Source: Pseudomonadota bacterium
GTDB taxonomy: Bacteria > Pseudomonadota > Alphaproteobacteria > UBA9655
Direction: 5' to 3'
Length of the DNA stretch: 7,579 bases
Assembly: GCA_021809225.1 (NCBI GenBank)
Contig: JAKBAL010000098.1
Span: forward strand, 1 to 7,579
The position numbers were made by a program, and so were the translations under genes. Every line of letters begins with the position of its first letter. Position 1 is the first letter of the stretch. The notes under the pieces are model-generated. The model was not told the origin of the DNA, did no database searches, and saw only the letters and a list, made by a program, of their open reading frames with translations. Below are positions 1 to 5,484 of this stretch, one piece after another.

Positions 1-1197
1 AAAGGTAGGGAGGGTGTAAACGTTTTCAAAAACTTCTTTTGGCAATTGATCCCGAAAAGGTTCAAGAAGAGCGAGTTCTTTTCCTTGAGGAAGATTTTTT
101 GCTGCAAGATCGGTATTATCAAAAAAACTGGTTGTTCGAGTATAGGCTCCATAAAATATATTTTTATTCAGCCAATCAAAGTCAAAGGCATAGGTTAGAG
201 CCTGTCGCACGCGAGGGTCTTGAAAAATGTCTCTCCGTGTATTAAAGGCAAAACCTTGCATGCCCACTTGGTGCTGGTGAGGGATTTCAACGCAGCGGAC
301 AAGCCCCTTGTCAACAGCTGGAAACTTATAGTTTTCCGCCCACTTTCCGGGGTTTGCTTCTTCCCGCGTATAGGCGTCTCCAGCCTTAAAAGCTTCAAAA
401 GCCACAGTTGCATTTTTATAAAAATCAAAACGAAGGGTATCAAAGTTGTAATACCCTTTATTGACGGCAAGATCTTTTGCCCAATGGTTGGGATCACGTT
501 GATAAATAATTGATCGCCCAGGTTCCACTTTTACAATTGTATAAGGCCCACTAGTAAGGAGAGGAGTGAGACCCGTTTTTTCAAAGTCTTTATCTTTAAG
601 GGAATGTTCAGCTAAAAGGAGCATCGTGCCGACCATCAAAGGCATTTCACCATCGTATTTTCCATCAACTTTTTTAAAAGTAAATTTGATCTTGCGTTCA
701 CCTAAGATGTCGACCTTTTCAATTTTTTGATAGGCCATTTTTTGTCCTGGGGTGCCATTTTCTAAGAATGTACGGTAGGAAAAATCAACATCTTTGGCTG
801 TAATGGGTGTTCCATCGTGCCACCTTGCTTTTGGGTTAAGGGTGTAAATGATCCAAGACCGATCAGGAGCAACTTCAAGACTTTCAGCCACAAGTCCATA
901 GACAGAAAAAGGTTCATCAGGCGAGCGCTTCACCAGACTTTCAAACATAATATCCCGAATGCCAGCGGGTGGTGTTCCTTTGAGGGTAAAGGGATTAAGC
1001 GTATCAAACGTTCCGACAATGGCGAGTTTTAACTCTCCCCCCTTGGGGGCATCGGGATTGACAACATCAAAATGGGTGAAAGTTGCGGGGTATTTTACTG
1101 CCCCATGCATGGCTAAACCGTGCTGTTCCCCTGCATTGGAGAGTCCGGGAAAAACAGAGAAAAAAGAACAGAGTAAAATCCATAAAAATTTCTTCAT
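1..1197 (-). CDS. yejA: YejA-like periplasmic oligopeptide-binding protein of an ABC transporter (partial, C-terminus off the left edge)
   Basis: Periplasmic solute-binding protein (SBP family 5) that would deliver peptides to a YejBEF-type ABC importer, the route also used by microcin C in enterobacteria. The 399 visible codons run unbroken to the window edge; family members are around 600 residues, so about two thirds is present. Residues 1-22 form a Sec signal peptide (MKK start, hydrophobic core, cleavage after SNA); the cysteine at residue 10 does not sit in a proper lipobox. Family hallmarks follow: HGLAMHG (26-32), NPDAPKGGEL (47-56), the SBP_bac_5 stretch RWHDGTPITAKDV (125-137), SGPYTI (216-221), MQGFAFNTRR (313-322), DPRVRQAL (327-334) and FYGAYTRT (348-355). 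The ATG at 1195-1197 has an AGGGG Shine-Dalgarno about 5 bases upstream. It is divergent from the nuo operon. Family assignment is firm; the exact substrate is not, and partner permease genes are not visible. Confidence 0.93.
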   Translation of the reverse strand, partial: MKKFLWILLCSFFSVFPGLSNAGEQHGLAMHGAVKYPATFTHFDVVNPDAPKGGELKLAIVGTFDTLNPFTLKGTPPAGIRDIMFESLVKRSPDEPFSVYGLVAESLEVAPDRSWIIYTLNPKARWHDGTPITAKDVDFSYRTFLENGTPGQKMAYQKIEKVDILGERKIKFTFKKVDGKYDGEMPLMVGTMLLLAEHSLKDKDFEKTGLTPLLTSGPYTIVKVEPGRSIIYQRDPNHWAKDLAVNKGYYNFDTLRFDFYKNATVAFEAFKAGDAYTREEANPGKWAENYKFPAVDKGLVRCVEIPHQHQVGMQGFAFNTRRDIFQDPRVRQALTYAFDFDWLNKNIFYGAYTRTTSFFDNTDLAAKNLPQGKELALLEPFRDQLPKEVFENVYTLPTF

Positions 1198-1282
1198 AAA
1201 AGCCCCTAGTTATCATAGTGTAAGTTTGTTAAATATTTCTATCGTATTTATAAGAAAATGCAACACTCGTTTATGAAAGCTC

Positions 1283-1312
1283 TTGAGAAAAAAGACTTTC
1301 TTTGCGTATGAT
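1283..1312 (+). promoter_or_regulatory. Candidate sigma70-type promoter driving nuoM-nuoN-birA
   Basis: TTGAGA (1283-1288) and TATGAT (1307-1312) each match the sigma70 consensus at 5 of 6 positions and are separated by 18 bases, within the accepted range. Transcription would begin near 1319, giving a leader of about 240 bases before nuoM. A dedicated promoter makes sense because nuoM is here the first gene after a divergent neighbour, not an internal gene of a long nuo operon. It is predicted by eye only. Confidence 0.5.
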
Positions 1313-1349
1313 GGCAGGTTTCGTGAACAAAATGTACGAGCAAAGAAAG
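1296..1349. repeat. 10-bp perfect inverted repeat overlapping the nuoM promoter
   Basis: CTTTCTTTGC (1296-1305) is exactly complementary to GCAAAGAAAG (1340-1349), with 34 bases between. Three more pairs (GTA 1306-1308 with TAC 1335-1337) can form if a 2-base bulge is allowed. The left arm lies in the spacer of the promoter candidate and the right arm about 20 bases past the predicted start point. It is not followed by a T-run, so it is not an obvious terminator. It could be an operator with two half-sites or chance in AT-rich DNA. Confidence 0.45.
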
Positions 1350-1350
1350 A

Positions 1351-1548
1351 ATGATAGATTTTATGAATAAGATCCTTACTTTCTTCGCTAGGGTCATACA
1401 TGACAATAGGGAAAAATTTCGCAATCGTTTAACTAAACTGATAGATGAAGAACGGCTGTCTTTAAGCACCAACATCTTTGCCAGGGCAAAAAAGCAAAAA
1501 AAAACCAAGAAAGGTGAGCTGTGGTGCAGACAAACTATAGGCTTGTAA
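1351..1548 (+). CDS. Doubtful small ORF, 65-residue basic hypothetical protein upstream of nuoM
   Basis: I do not recognise this protein. The 65 codons would encode a basic, mostly helical peptide with a hydrophobic patch near the start (KILTFFARVI), a charged middle, and a lysine-rich stretch KKQKKTKKG at residues 47-55. No signal peptide or known motif is evident. In favour: it starts about 30 bases after the predicted transcription start, on the nuoM strand, with a purine-rich AAAGAAAG just upstream. Its TAA (1546-1548) overlaps the nuoM Shine-Dalgarno and lies 10 bases before the nuoM start, a spacing compatible with translational coupling. Against: the ribosome site is weak, an in-frame ATG at 1363 makes the start ambiguous, minus-strand ORFs of similar length overlap it, and the lysines come largely from A-rich DNA including a 9-A run (1496-1504). 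It may be non-coding leader. Confidence 0.25.
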   Translation: MIDFMNKILTFFARVIHDNREKFRNRLTKLIDEERLSLSTNIFARAKKQKKTKKGELWCRQTIGL

Positions 1549-1558
1549 AGGATCAATA

Positions 1559-3100
1559 ATGGCAACTCTTCCTCTGCTTAGTATGACTATTTTTCTGCCT
1601 CTTTTGGGAGTGCTCGCCATTTTCTTAAACTGGGGAAATGGAGAGCAGGCTCAAGCGACGAATGCACGGTGGGTGGCTTTATGGACGTCCCTTGTGACAT
1701 TAGGTCTTTCTATCATCTTGTGGATAAACTTTAATGAGACCTCTTCAAATTTTCAGTTTGAAGATAAGTTTCGGTGGATGCCTCTGTTAAATATTGGATA
1801 TCATGTAGGGGTAGATGGAATTTCTCTTCCTTTTGTTGTTTTGTCAGCGCTTTTGATTCCCCTTTGCATTCTTACCAGTTGGTCTTCAATTCAAACGCGT
1901 GTTTCAGAATATATGATTGCTTTTCTATTTCTCGAGACAATGCTCATTGGTATGTTTTCTGCGCTTGATTTTGTTCTTTTTTATGTGTTTTTTGAAGGTG
2001 TTTTGATTCCAATGTTTCTCATTATTGGTATTTGGGGGGGACCCAACCGCGTTTATGCAGCTTTTAAATTTTTTCTTTATACTCTTTTAGGGTCAGTCTT
2101 AAGCTTATTAGCCATTCTTTATATCTATTTTGAAGTAGGGGGGAGTGATATTCCTTTAGCCCTGACAACGCCCTTTGATCCAAAAGTACAAATTTGGCTA
2201 TGGCTTGCGTTTTTTGCGTCTTTTGCTGTTAAAGTTCCGATGTGGCCTTTGCATACCTGGTTACCCGATGCTCACGTTGAAGCTCCAACAGCAGGATCGG
2301 TTATTCTAGCAGGGGTTCTTTTAAAGATGGGAGGGTATGGATTTATAAGATTTTCACTCCCTATGTTTCCAGAAGCCTGTGCCTATTTTACACCGTTTGT
2401 TTTTACGTTAAGCATTATTGCGATCATCTACACCTCTCTTGTCGCGCTGGCACAATCGGACATGAAAAAGCTAATTGCCTATTCTTCCGTGGCTCATATG
2501 GGATTTGTAACCCTTGGGATTTTTACCGTCGAGGCGCAAGGAGTTCAGGGAGCAGTGACGCAAATGGTAAGTCATGGATTAGTGTCGGCGGCTCTCTTCT
2601 TGTGTGTGGGCGTGGTTTACGATCGGGTTCACAGTCGTGAAATAGCGGATTATGGTGGGCTTGTTCATCGCATGCCCCGCTATGCAAGCGTCTTTATGTT
2701 TTTTATTTTAGCCTCTGTCGGGCTTCCTGGAACAAGCGGCTTTGTCGGTGAGTTTCTTGTTCTTTTAGGAGCGTATCAAGTTAATACATGGGTTGCAGCC
2801 TTGGCGGCAACAGGGATGGTTTTAGGAGCAGCCTATGCTCTTTGGCTGTATCGCCGCGTTATTTTTGGGGTTTTAATAAAATCAAAACTTAACACTATTT
2901 CTGATCTTAATTGGAGAGAAAAGCTTGTTTTTTCACCTCTTGTCGTGGGGGTTTTGCTGATAGGGATTTACCCCATGCCTCTGTTGCGGCTGATGGAAGT
3001 TTCTGTCGCCAATATCATTGATCAATACAACCTTGCTCTTGAATCAGAAAATGGAGTCGTGGATGAAAAAAAAGCCATGGAGATGGCGTTGCGTGGATAA
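1559..3100 (+). CDS. nuoM: NADH-quinone oxidoreductase subunit M (complex I, antiporter-like subunit)
   Basis: Inner-membrane proton-pumping subunit of respiratory complex I, which transfers electrons from NADH to quinone. The 513-residue length is normal and the protein is a chain of hydrophobic helices, expected to be 14 in this family. Essential polar residues align with E. coli NuoM. Glu146 in YVFFEGVLIPM matches Glu144, Lys225 in FAVKVPMWPLHTWLPDAH matches Lys234, Lys256 in LLKMGGYGF matches Lys265, and Glu398 in GFVGEF matches Glu407. The signatures MKKLIAYSSVAHMGFV (302-317) and VSHGLVSAALFL (337-348) are also intact. The start ATG is preceded by AAAGGA with a 6-base spacer. nuoN follows after 12 bases. 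Unusually, nuoL is not directly upstream, where it normally lies; a divergent yejA-like gene sits there instead. The assignment is very secure. Confidence 0.98.
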   Translation: MATLPLLSMTIFLPLLGVLAIFLNWGNGEQAQATNARWVALWTSLVTLGLSIILWINFNETSSNFQFEDKFRWMPLLNIGYHVGVDGISLPFVVLSALLIPLCILTSWSSIQTRVSEYMIAFLFLETMLIGMFSALDFVLFYVFFEGVLIPMFLIIGIWGGPNRVYAAFKFFLYTLLGSVLSLLAILYIYFEVGGSDIPLALTTPFDPKVQIWLWLAFFASFAVKVPMWPLHTWLPDAHVEAPTAGSVILAGVLLKMGGYGFIRFSLPMFPEACAYFTPFVFTLSIIAIIYTSLVALAQSDMKKLIAYSSVAHMGFVTLGIFTVEAQGVQGAVTQMVSHGLVSAALFLCVGVVYDRVHSREIADYGGLVHRMPRYASVFMFFILASVGLPGTSGFVGEFLVLLGAYQVNTWVAALAATGMVLGAAYALWLYRRVIFGVLIKSKLNTISDLNWREKLVFSPLVVGVLLIGIYPMPLLRLMEVSVANIIDQYNLALESENGVVDEKKAMEMALRG

Positions 3101-3112
3101 GGGGAGATAATT

Positions 3113-4603
3113 GTGAGTGGTTTTTATATTCCAGACTTTAAAATCATTCTGCCTGAAGGGATATTGACGTTTACAGCTTTGATGATTTTAATGATAGGTG
3201 TGTTTCGCAAGAGTGCCGCGCCTGGTTTATTTCGTCAATTAAATCAATATGCTTTAATCGCCTTTGTGATCGCCTTAATCGTTTTGGCGTTCCAACACAC
3301 GCCTGGTGAAAAATGGGTTACTTTTGAAGGACAAATTCTTCAAGATGATTTTGTTTTCTTTGCTAAGTTTTTGATTCTTATGGGGGCTGGAGCTGTGCTT
3401 GCTCTTTCAGTGCCCAGTATGATGAGAGAGCACATTTTATCATTTGAGTACCCCTCGCTCATTTTGCTTGCAACCGTTGGCATGCTTTTGATGGTGGCTG
3501 CTAACGATTTTATGAGCCTTTTTATTGGCCTTGAAATGCAGGCGCTGTCTATCTACATTTTGGCTGCCTTAAGTCGAGAACAACTAACAGCTTCCGAAGC
3601 TGCTCTTAAGTATTTTGTCTTGGGAGCCCTTGCAACATGTTTTTATCTTTATGGGGTGAGTCTCCTTTATGGATATTCAGGATCGACACATTTTGAAGTC
3701 ATTGCTTCTGTGATTCGTATGGAGAGCCTGCAAGGAGTGTCTATCGGACTTCTTGTCGGTCTTACTTTTATCATCGCTTCATTTGCTTTTAAAGTGTCAG
3801 CAGTTCCTTTTCATATGTGGACACCAGATGTATATCAAGGATGTCCTACACCCATTACAACTTTTATTGCCGCTGCGCCTAAGGTGGCTGCCATGGTTGT
3901 TTTTTTACGTCTGATGGTGGGCCCTTTTCTCTTGCTTTATGGAGAATGGCAGCTGCTGATCATTGCTATTTCTTTTGCTTCGATGATTCTAGGAGCGTTT
4001 GCTGCTTTGCGACAAACGGATCTAAAACGTCTTTTGGCCTATAGTACGATTGGTCAGATGGGATATATTTTGATGGGGATTGCCAGTGGAAGTGATGAGG
4101 GAATTCAAGCCGTTTTTGTTTACTTAACCCTTTATCTGACGATGATTATTGGCACTTTTGGTTGTCTTTTATGCTTAAGGGGGAAAAGTTCGGAAGGGGT
4201 TCAAAAGATCCAAGATTTATCTGGAATATCGACTCTTCATCCAAAATTAAGCTTTATTCTTGCTGTTTTTATGTTTTCCTTGGCGGGGATTCCTCCTTTG
4301 GCAGGGTTTTTTGCTAAACTTTATGTTTTTAAGGCAGCCATTTCAGCCGGTCTGTTTTGGCTTGCCGTTGTTGGTGTGTTAACGTCGGTGGTTGCCGCCT
4401 CTTATTATTTAAAGATTATAAAGATCATGTATTTTGACGAGATCCCTAAATCTCCTTCCATGACCTATGGGCAAACGCTTGTCTTGTCCTCAGAAACGAC
4501 CCTCGTTTTAAATGTTTGTGCCGTTATTATTTTGTTATTTTTTGCTTTTCCTTATCCCGTTCTTGAAATGGCACAACGGGCTGCTTTGTCCTTGCTGATG
4601 TAG
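3113..4603 (+). CDS. nuoN: NADH-quinone oxidoreductase subunit N (complex I, antiporter-like subunit)
   Basis: Second antiporter-like membrane subunit of complex I in this operon, sited next to the quinone-proximal part of the membrane arm in known structures. It has 496 residues, normal for the family, and is hydrophobic throughout. Key residues are in place: Glu141 in FIGLEMQALSIYIL, Lys227 in SFAFKVSAVPFHMWTPDVYQG, Lys257 in AAAPKVAAM, and Lys402 in AGIPPLAGFFAKLYVF, corresponding to E. coli Glu133, Lys217, Lys247 and Lys395. SEAALKYFVLGA (161-172) and LKRLLAYSTIGQMGY (304-318) are further NuoN signatures. The start is GTG, chosen because GGGGAG (3101-3106) lies 6 bases upstream and the first residues fit alphaproteobacterial NuoN. 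It begins 12 bases after nuoM and ends 9 bases before birA, so the three genes are probably co-transcribed. Confidence 0.97.
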   Translation: MSGFYIPDFKIILPEGILTFTALMILMIGVFRKSAAPGLFRQLNQYALIAFVIALIVLAFQHTPGEKWVTFEGQILQDDFVFFAKFLILMGAGAVLALSVPSMMREHILSFEYPSLILLATVGMLLMVAANDFMSLFIGLEMQALSIYILAALSREQLTASEAALKYFVLGALATCFYLYGVSLLYGYSGSTHFEVIASVIRMESLQGVSIGLLVGLTFIIASFAFKVSAVPFHMWTPDVYQGCPTPITTFIAAAPKVAAMVVFLRLMVGPFLLLYGEWQLLIIAISFASMILGAFAALRQTDLKRLLAYSTIGQMGYILMGIASGSDEGIQAVFVYLTLYLTMIIGTFGCLLCLRGKSSEGVQKIQDLSGISTLHPKLSFILAVFMFSLAGIPPLAGFFAKLYVFKAAISAGLFWLAVVGVLTSVVAASYYLKIIKIMYFDEIPKSPSMTYGQTLVLSSETTLVLNVCAVIILLFFAFPYPVLEMAQRAALSLLM

Positions 4604-4612
4604 GCGAGTGAG

Positions 4613-5356
4613 ATGGCTTCTTTCTACTTCTTTGACTCTCTTCCCAGCACGATGGATGAGGCTCGCGCTAGAGCGTTAGCAGGCGCAGAAGAGGGAACGG
4701 TTGTTGTTGCTTTTCAACAATCACAGGGGAGGGGCCGACGAGGACGTGTCTGGGAATCCCTTCCTGGTAATCTCTGCTTTACGTATATTACCACTATCAA
4801 GGCTCATCTTGCAGAGGCTCCTCAGCTTTCCTTTGTGGCTTGTGTAGCTATAGGAGAAAGACTGCGTTCATTGCTGCCTCTCACCCATTCTTTGACCTAT
4901 AAATGGCCTAATGATTTATTGTTGAATGGTAAAAAAGTAGGAGGAATTTTATTAGAAGCGCTTTCCCTTCCTGAAAAGAGAGAAATGGGGTATTTAATTG
5001 GTTGTGGCATAAATTTGAAAACCCCGCCTCAACAGGTGCGCTATCCAGCAACGTCTTTTCAAGAGGAGGGCATTTATCTTTCCTTAAAAGAAGTCCTTCC
5101 TGCCGTTGTTTCTTCCTTAGAGCATTATATTGACGTATGGCGCAAAGATGGTTTTGCGCCTATCCATGCTTTATGGATGAAAGATGTTGCGAATTTTGAA
5201 AAAGAAATCGTCTTTGATCTTGAAGGAAAAACCTATGAAGGTGTTTTCGAAGGCATTGATGAATCTGGTTTTCTTCTCTTAAACACGCCCCAAGGCAAGA
5301 TGAAACTTATGGCTGGAGAAATCTTGGCTAAGGAAGTAAAAGTTTCTGGTTCTTAA
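4613..5356 (+). CDS. birA: Biotin--[acetyl-CoA-carboxylase] ligase, group I (no DNA-binding domain)
   Basis: Cytosolic enzyme that activates biotin with ATP to biotinyl-AMP and transfers it to the acceptor lysine of biotin carboxyl carrier proteins. The 247 residues start directly in the catalytic domain, so the helix-turn-helix repressor domain of E. coli BirA is absent; this is ordinary for group I ligases and implies no direct transcriptional role. Visible motifs are the biotinyl-AMP-binding loop GRGRRGR (39-45), KWPND (97-101), KVGGILLE (108-115) with the likely catalytic Lys108, and GCGINL (130-135). A short C-terminal beta domain (about 198-243) completes the fold. The ribosome site is weak (GAGTGAG immediately before the ATG), suggesting coupling to nuoN, which ends 9 bases upstream. 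The nuoN-birA order is a conserved alphaproteobacterial arrangement. Confidence 0.95.
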   Translation: MASFYFFDSLPSTMDEARARALAGAEEGTVVVAFQQSQGRGRRGRVWESLPGNLCFTYITTIKAHLAEAPQLSFVACVAIGERLRSLLPLTHSLTYKWPNDLLLNGKKVGGILLEALSLPEKREMGYLIGCGINLKTPPQQVRYPATSFQEEGIYLSLKEVLPAVVSSLEHYIDVWRKDGFAPIHALWMKDVANFEKEIVFDLEGKTYEGVFEGIDESGFLLLNTPQGKMKLMAGEILAKEVKVSGS

Positions 5357-5415
5357 TAAGGTCAATTCTTTACTCTTCAATAATATATCCCAAAATAGAA
5401 AAATAAAAAATAATA

Positions 5416-5444
5416 TTGAAAAAACGTTCCAATGAACCTACATA
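5416..5444 (+). promoter_or_regulatory. Weak promoter candidate for the Sel1-repeat gene
   Basis: TTGAAA (5416-5421) matches the -35 consensus at 5 of 6 positions. TACATA (5439-5444), 17 bases on, is a poor -10, and an overlapping TATTAA (5443-5448) is too far away at 21 bases. The site is in the right place, about 40 bases before the start codon, but AT-rich DNA gives such matches easily. Confidence 0.25.
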
Positions 5445-5456
5445 TTAAATAAATTT

Positions 5457-5470
5457 AAATCAATTGATTT
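5457..5470. repeat. Perfect 14-bp palindrome upstream of the Sel1-repeat gene
   Basis: AAATCAATTGATTT reads identically on both strands and sits 14 bases before the start codon, just downstream of the weak promoter candidate. The position fits an operator for a dimeric regulator acting on initiation or early elongation. A single copy was seen. Chance palindromes of this size are uncommon but more likely in AT-rich DNA. Confidence 0.45.
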
Positions 5471-5484
5471 TGAATGGTAGTGCT

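Larger units (their letters stand above)
1198..1558. other. Divergent intergenic region between yejA and nuoM
   Basis: This 361-base spacer separates the leftward yejA-like gene from the rightward nuoM. It contains the yejA Shine-Dalgarno, a rightward promoter candidate (1283-1312), an inverted repeat (1296-1349), a doubtful small ORF (1351-1548) and the nuoM Shine-Dalgarno (AAAGGA, 1547-1552). For leftward transcription there is a TATAAA -10-like box (complement of 1247-1252), but no convincing -35 at the right distance. No nuoL coding remnant, tRNA or intrinsic terminator was recognised here. Confidence 0.7.
5357..5484. other. AT-rich intergenic spacer between birA and the Sel1-repeat gene
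   Basis: This 128-base stretch is strikingly AT-rich compared with its flanks. No GC-rich hairpin followed by a T-run was found after birA, so the operon's terminator is not visible here. It holds a weak promoter candidate and a 14-bp palindrome, annotated separately. The ribosome site of the next gene is poor (GGTAG, 5476-5480, 4 bases before the ATG). Confidence 0.6.

Noticed and set aside
195..513. Overlapping ORFs of about 97-100 codons on both strands in the left region
   Set aside because: The plus-strand ORF (220-513) is a shadow of the yejA-like gene, whose 399-codon minus-strand frame carries clear family motifs. The 195-497 minus ORF is that same yejA protein read partly through a frame register and adds nothing separate.
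1169..1171. Lipoprotein signal in the yejA-like protein (ILLC around residue 10)
   Set aside because: The residue before the cysteine is Leu rather than Gly, Ala or Ser, and a better signal-peptidase I site follows at residue 22.
817..1276. Plus-strand ORFs at 817-1032 and 959-1276
   Set aside because: They lie opposite the N-terminal coding region of the yejA-like gene and have no recognisable motif or ribosome site.
1213..1565. Minus-strand ORFs of 62 and 105 codons in the yejA-nuoM gap
   Set aside because: They overlap the nuoM start and its promoter, are rich in residues expected from antisense AT-rich DNA, lack ribosome sites and show no known motif.
4613..4640. BirA lacking its N-terminal helix-turn-helix, considered as a truncation
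   Set aside because: Group I biotin ligases naturally lack this domain and the catalytic domain is complete; the gene begins only 9 bases after nuoN, leaving no room for lost sequence.
5357..5460. Intrinsic terminator after birA
   Set aside because: Only short AT-rich dyads such as GTTC-CAAT-GAAC are present, with no stable stem followed by a T-run.
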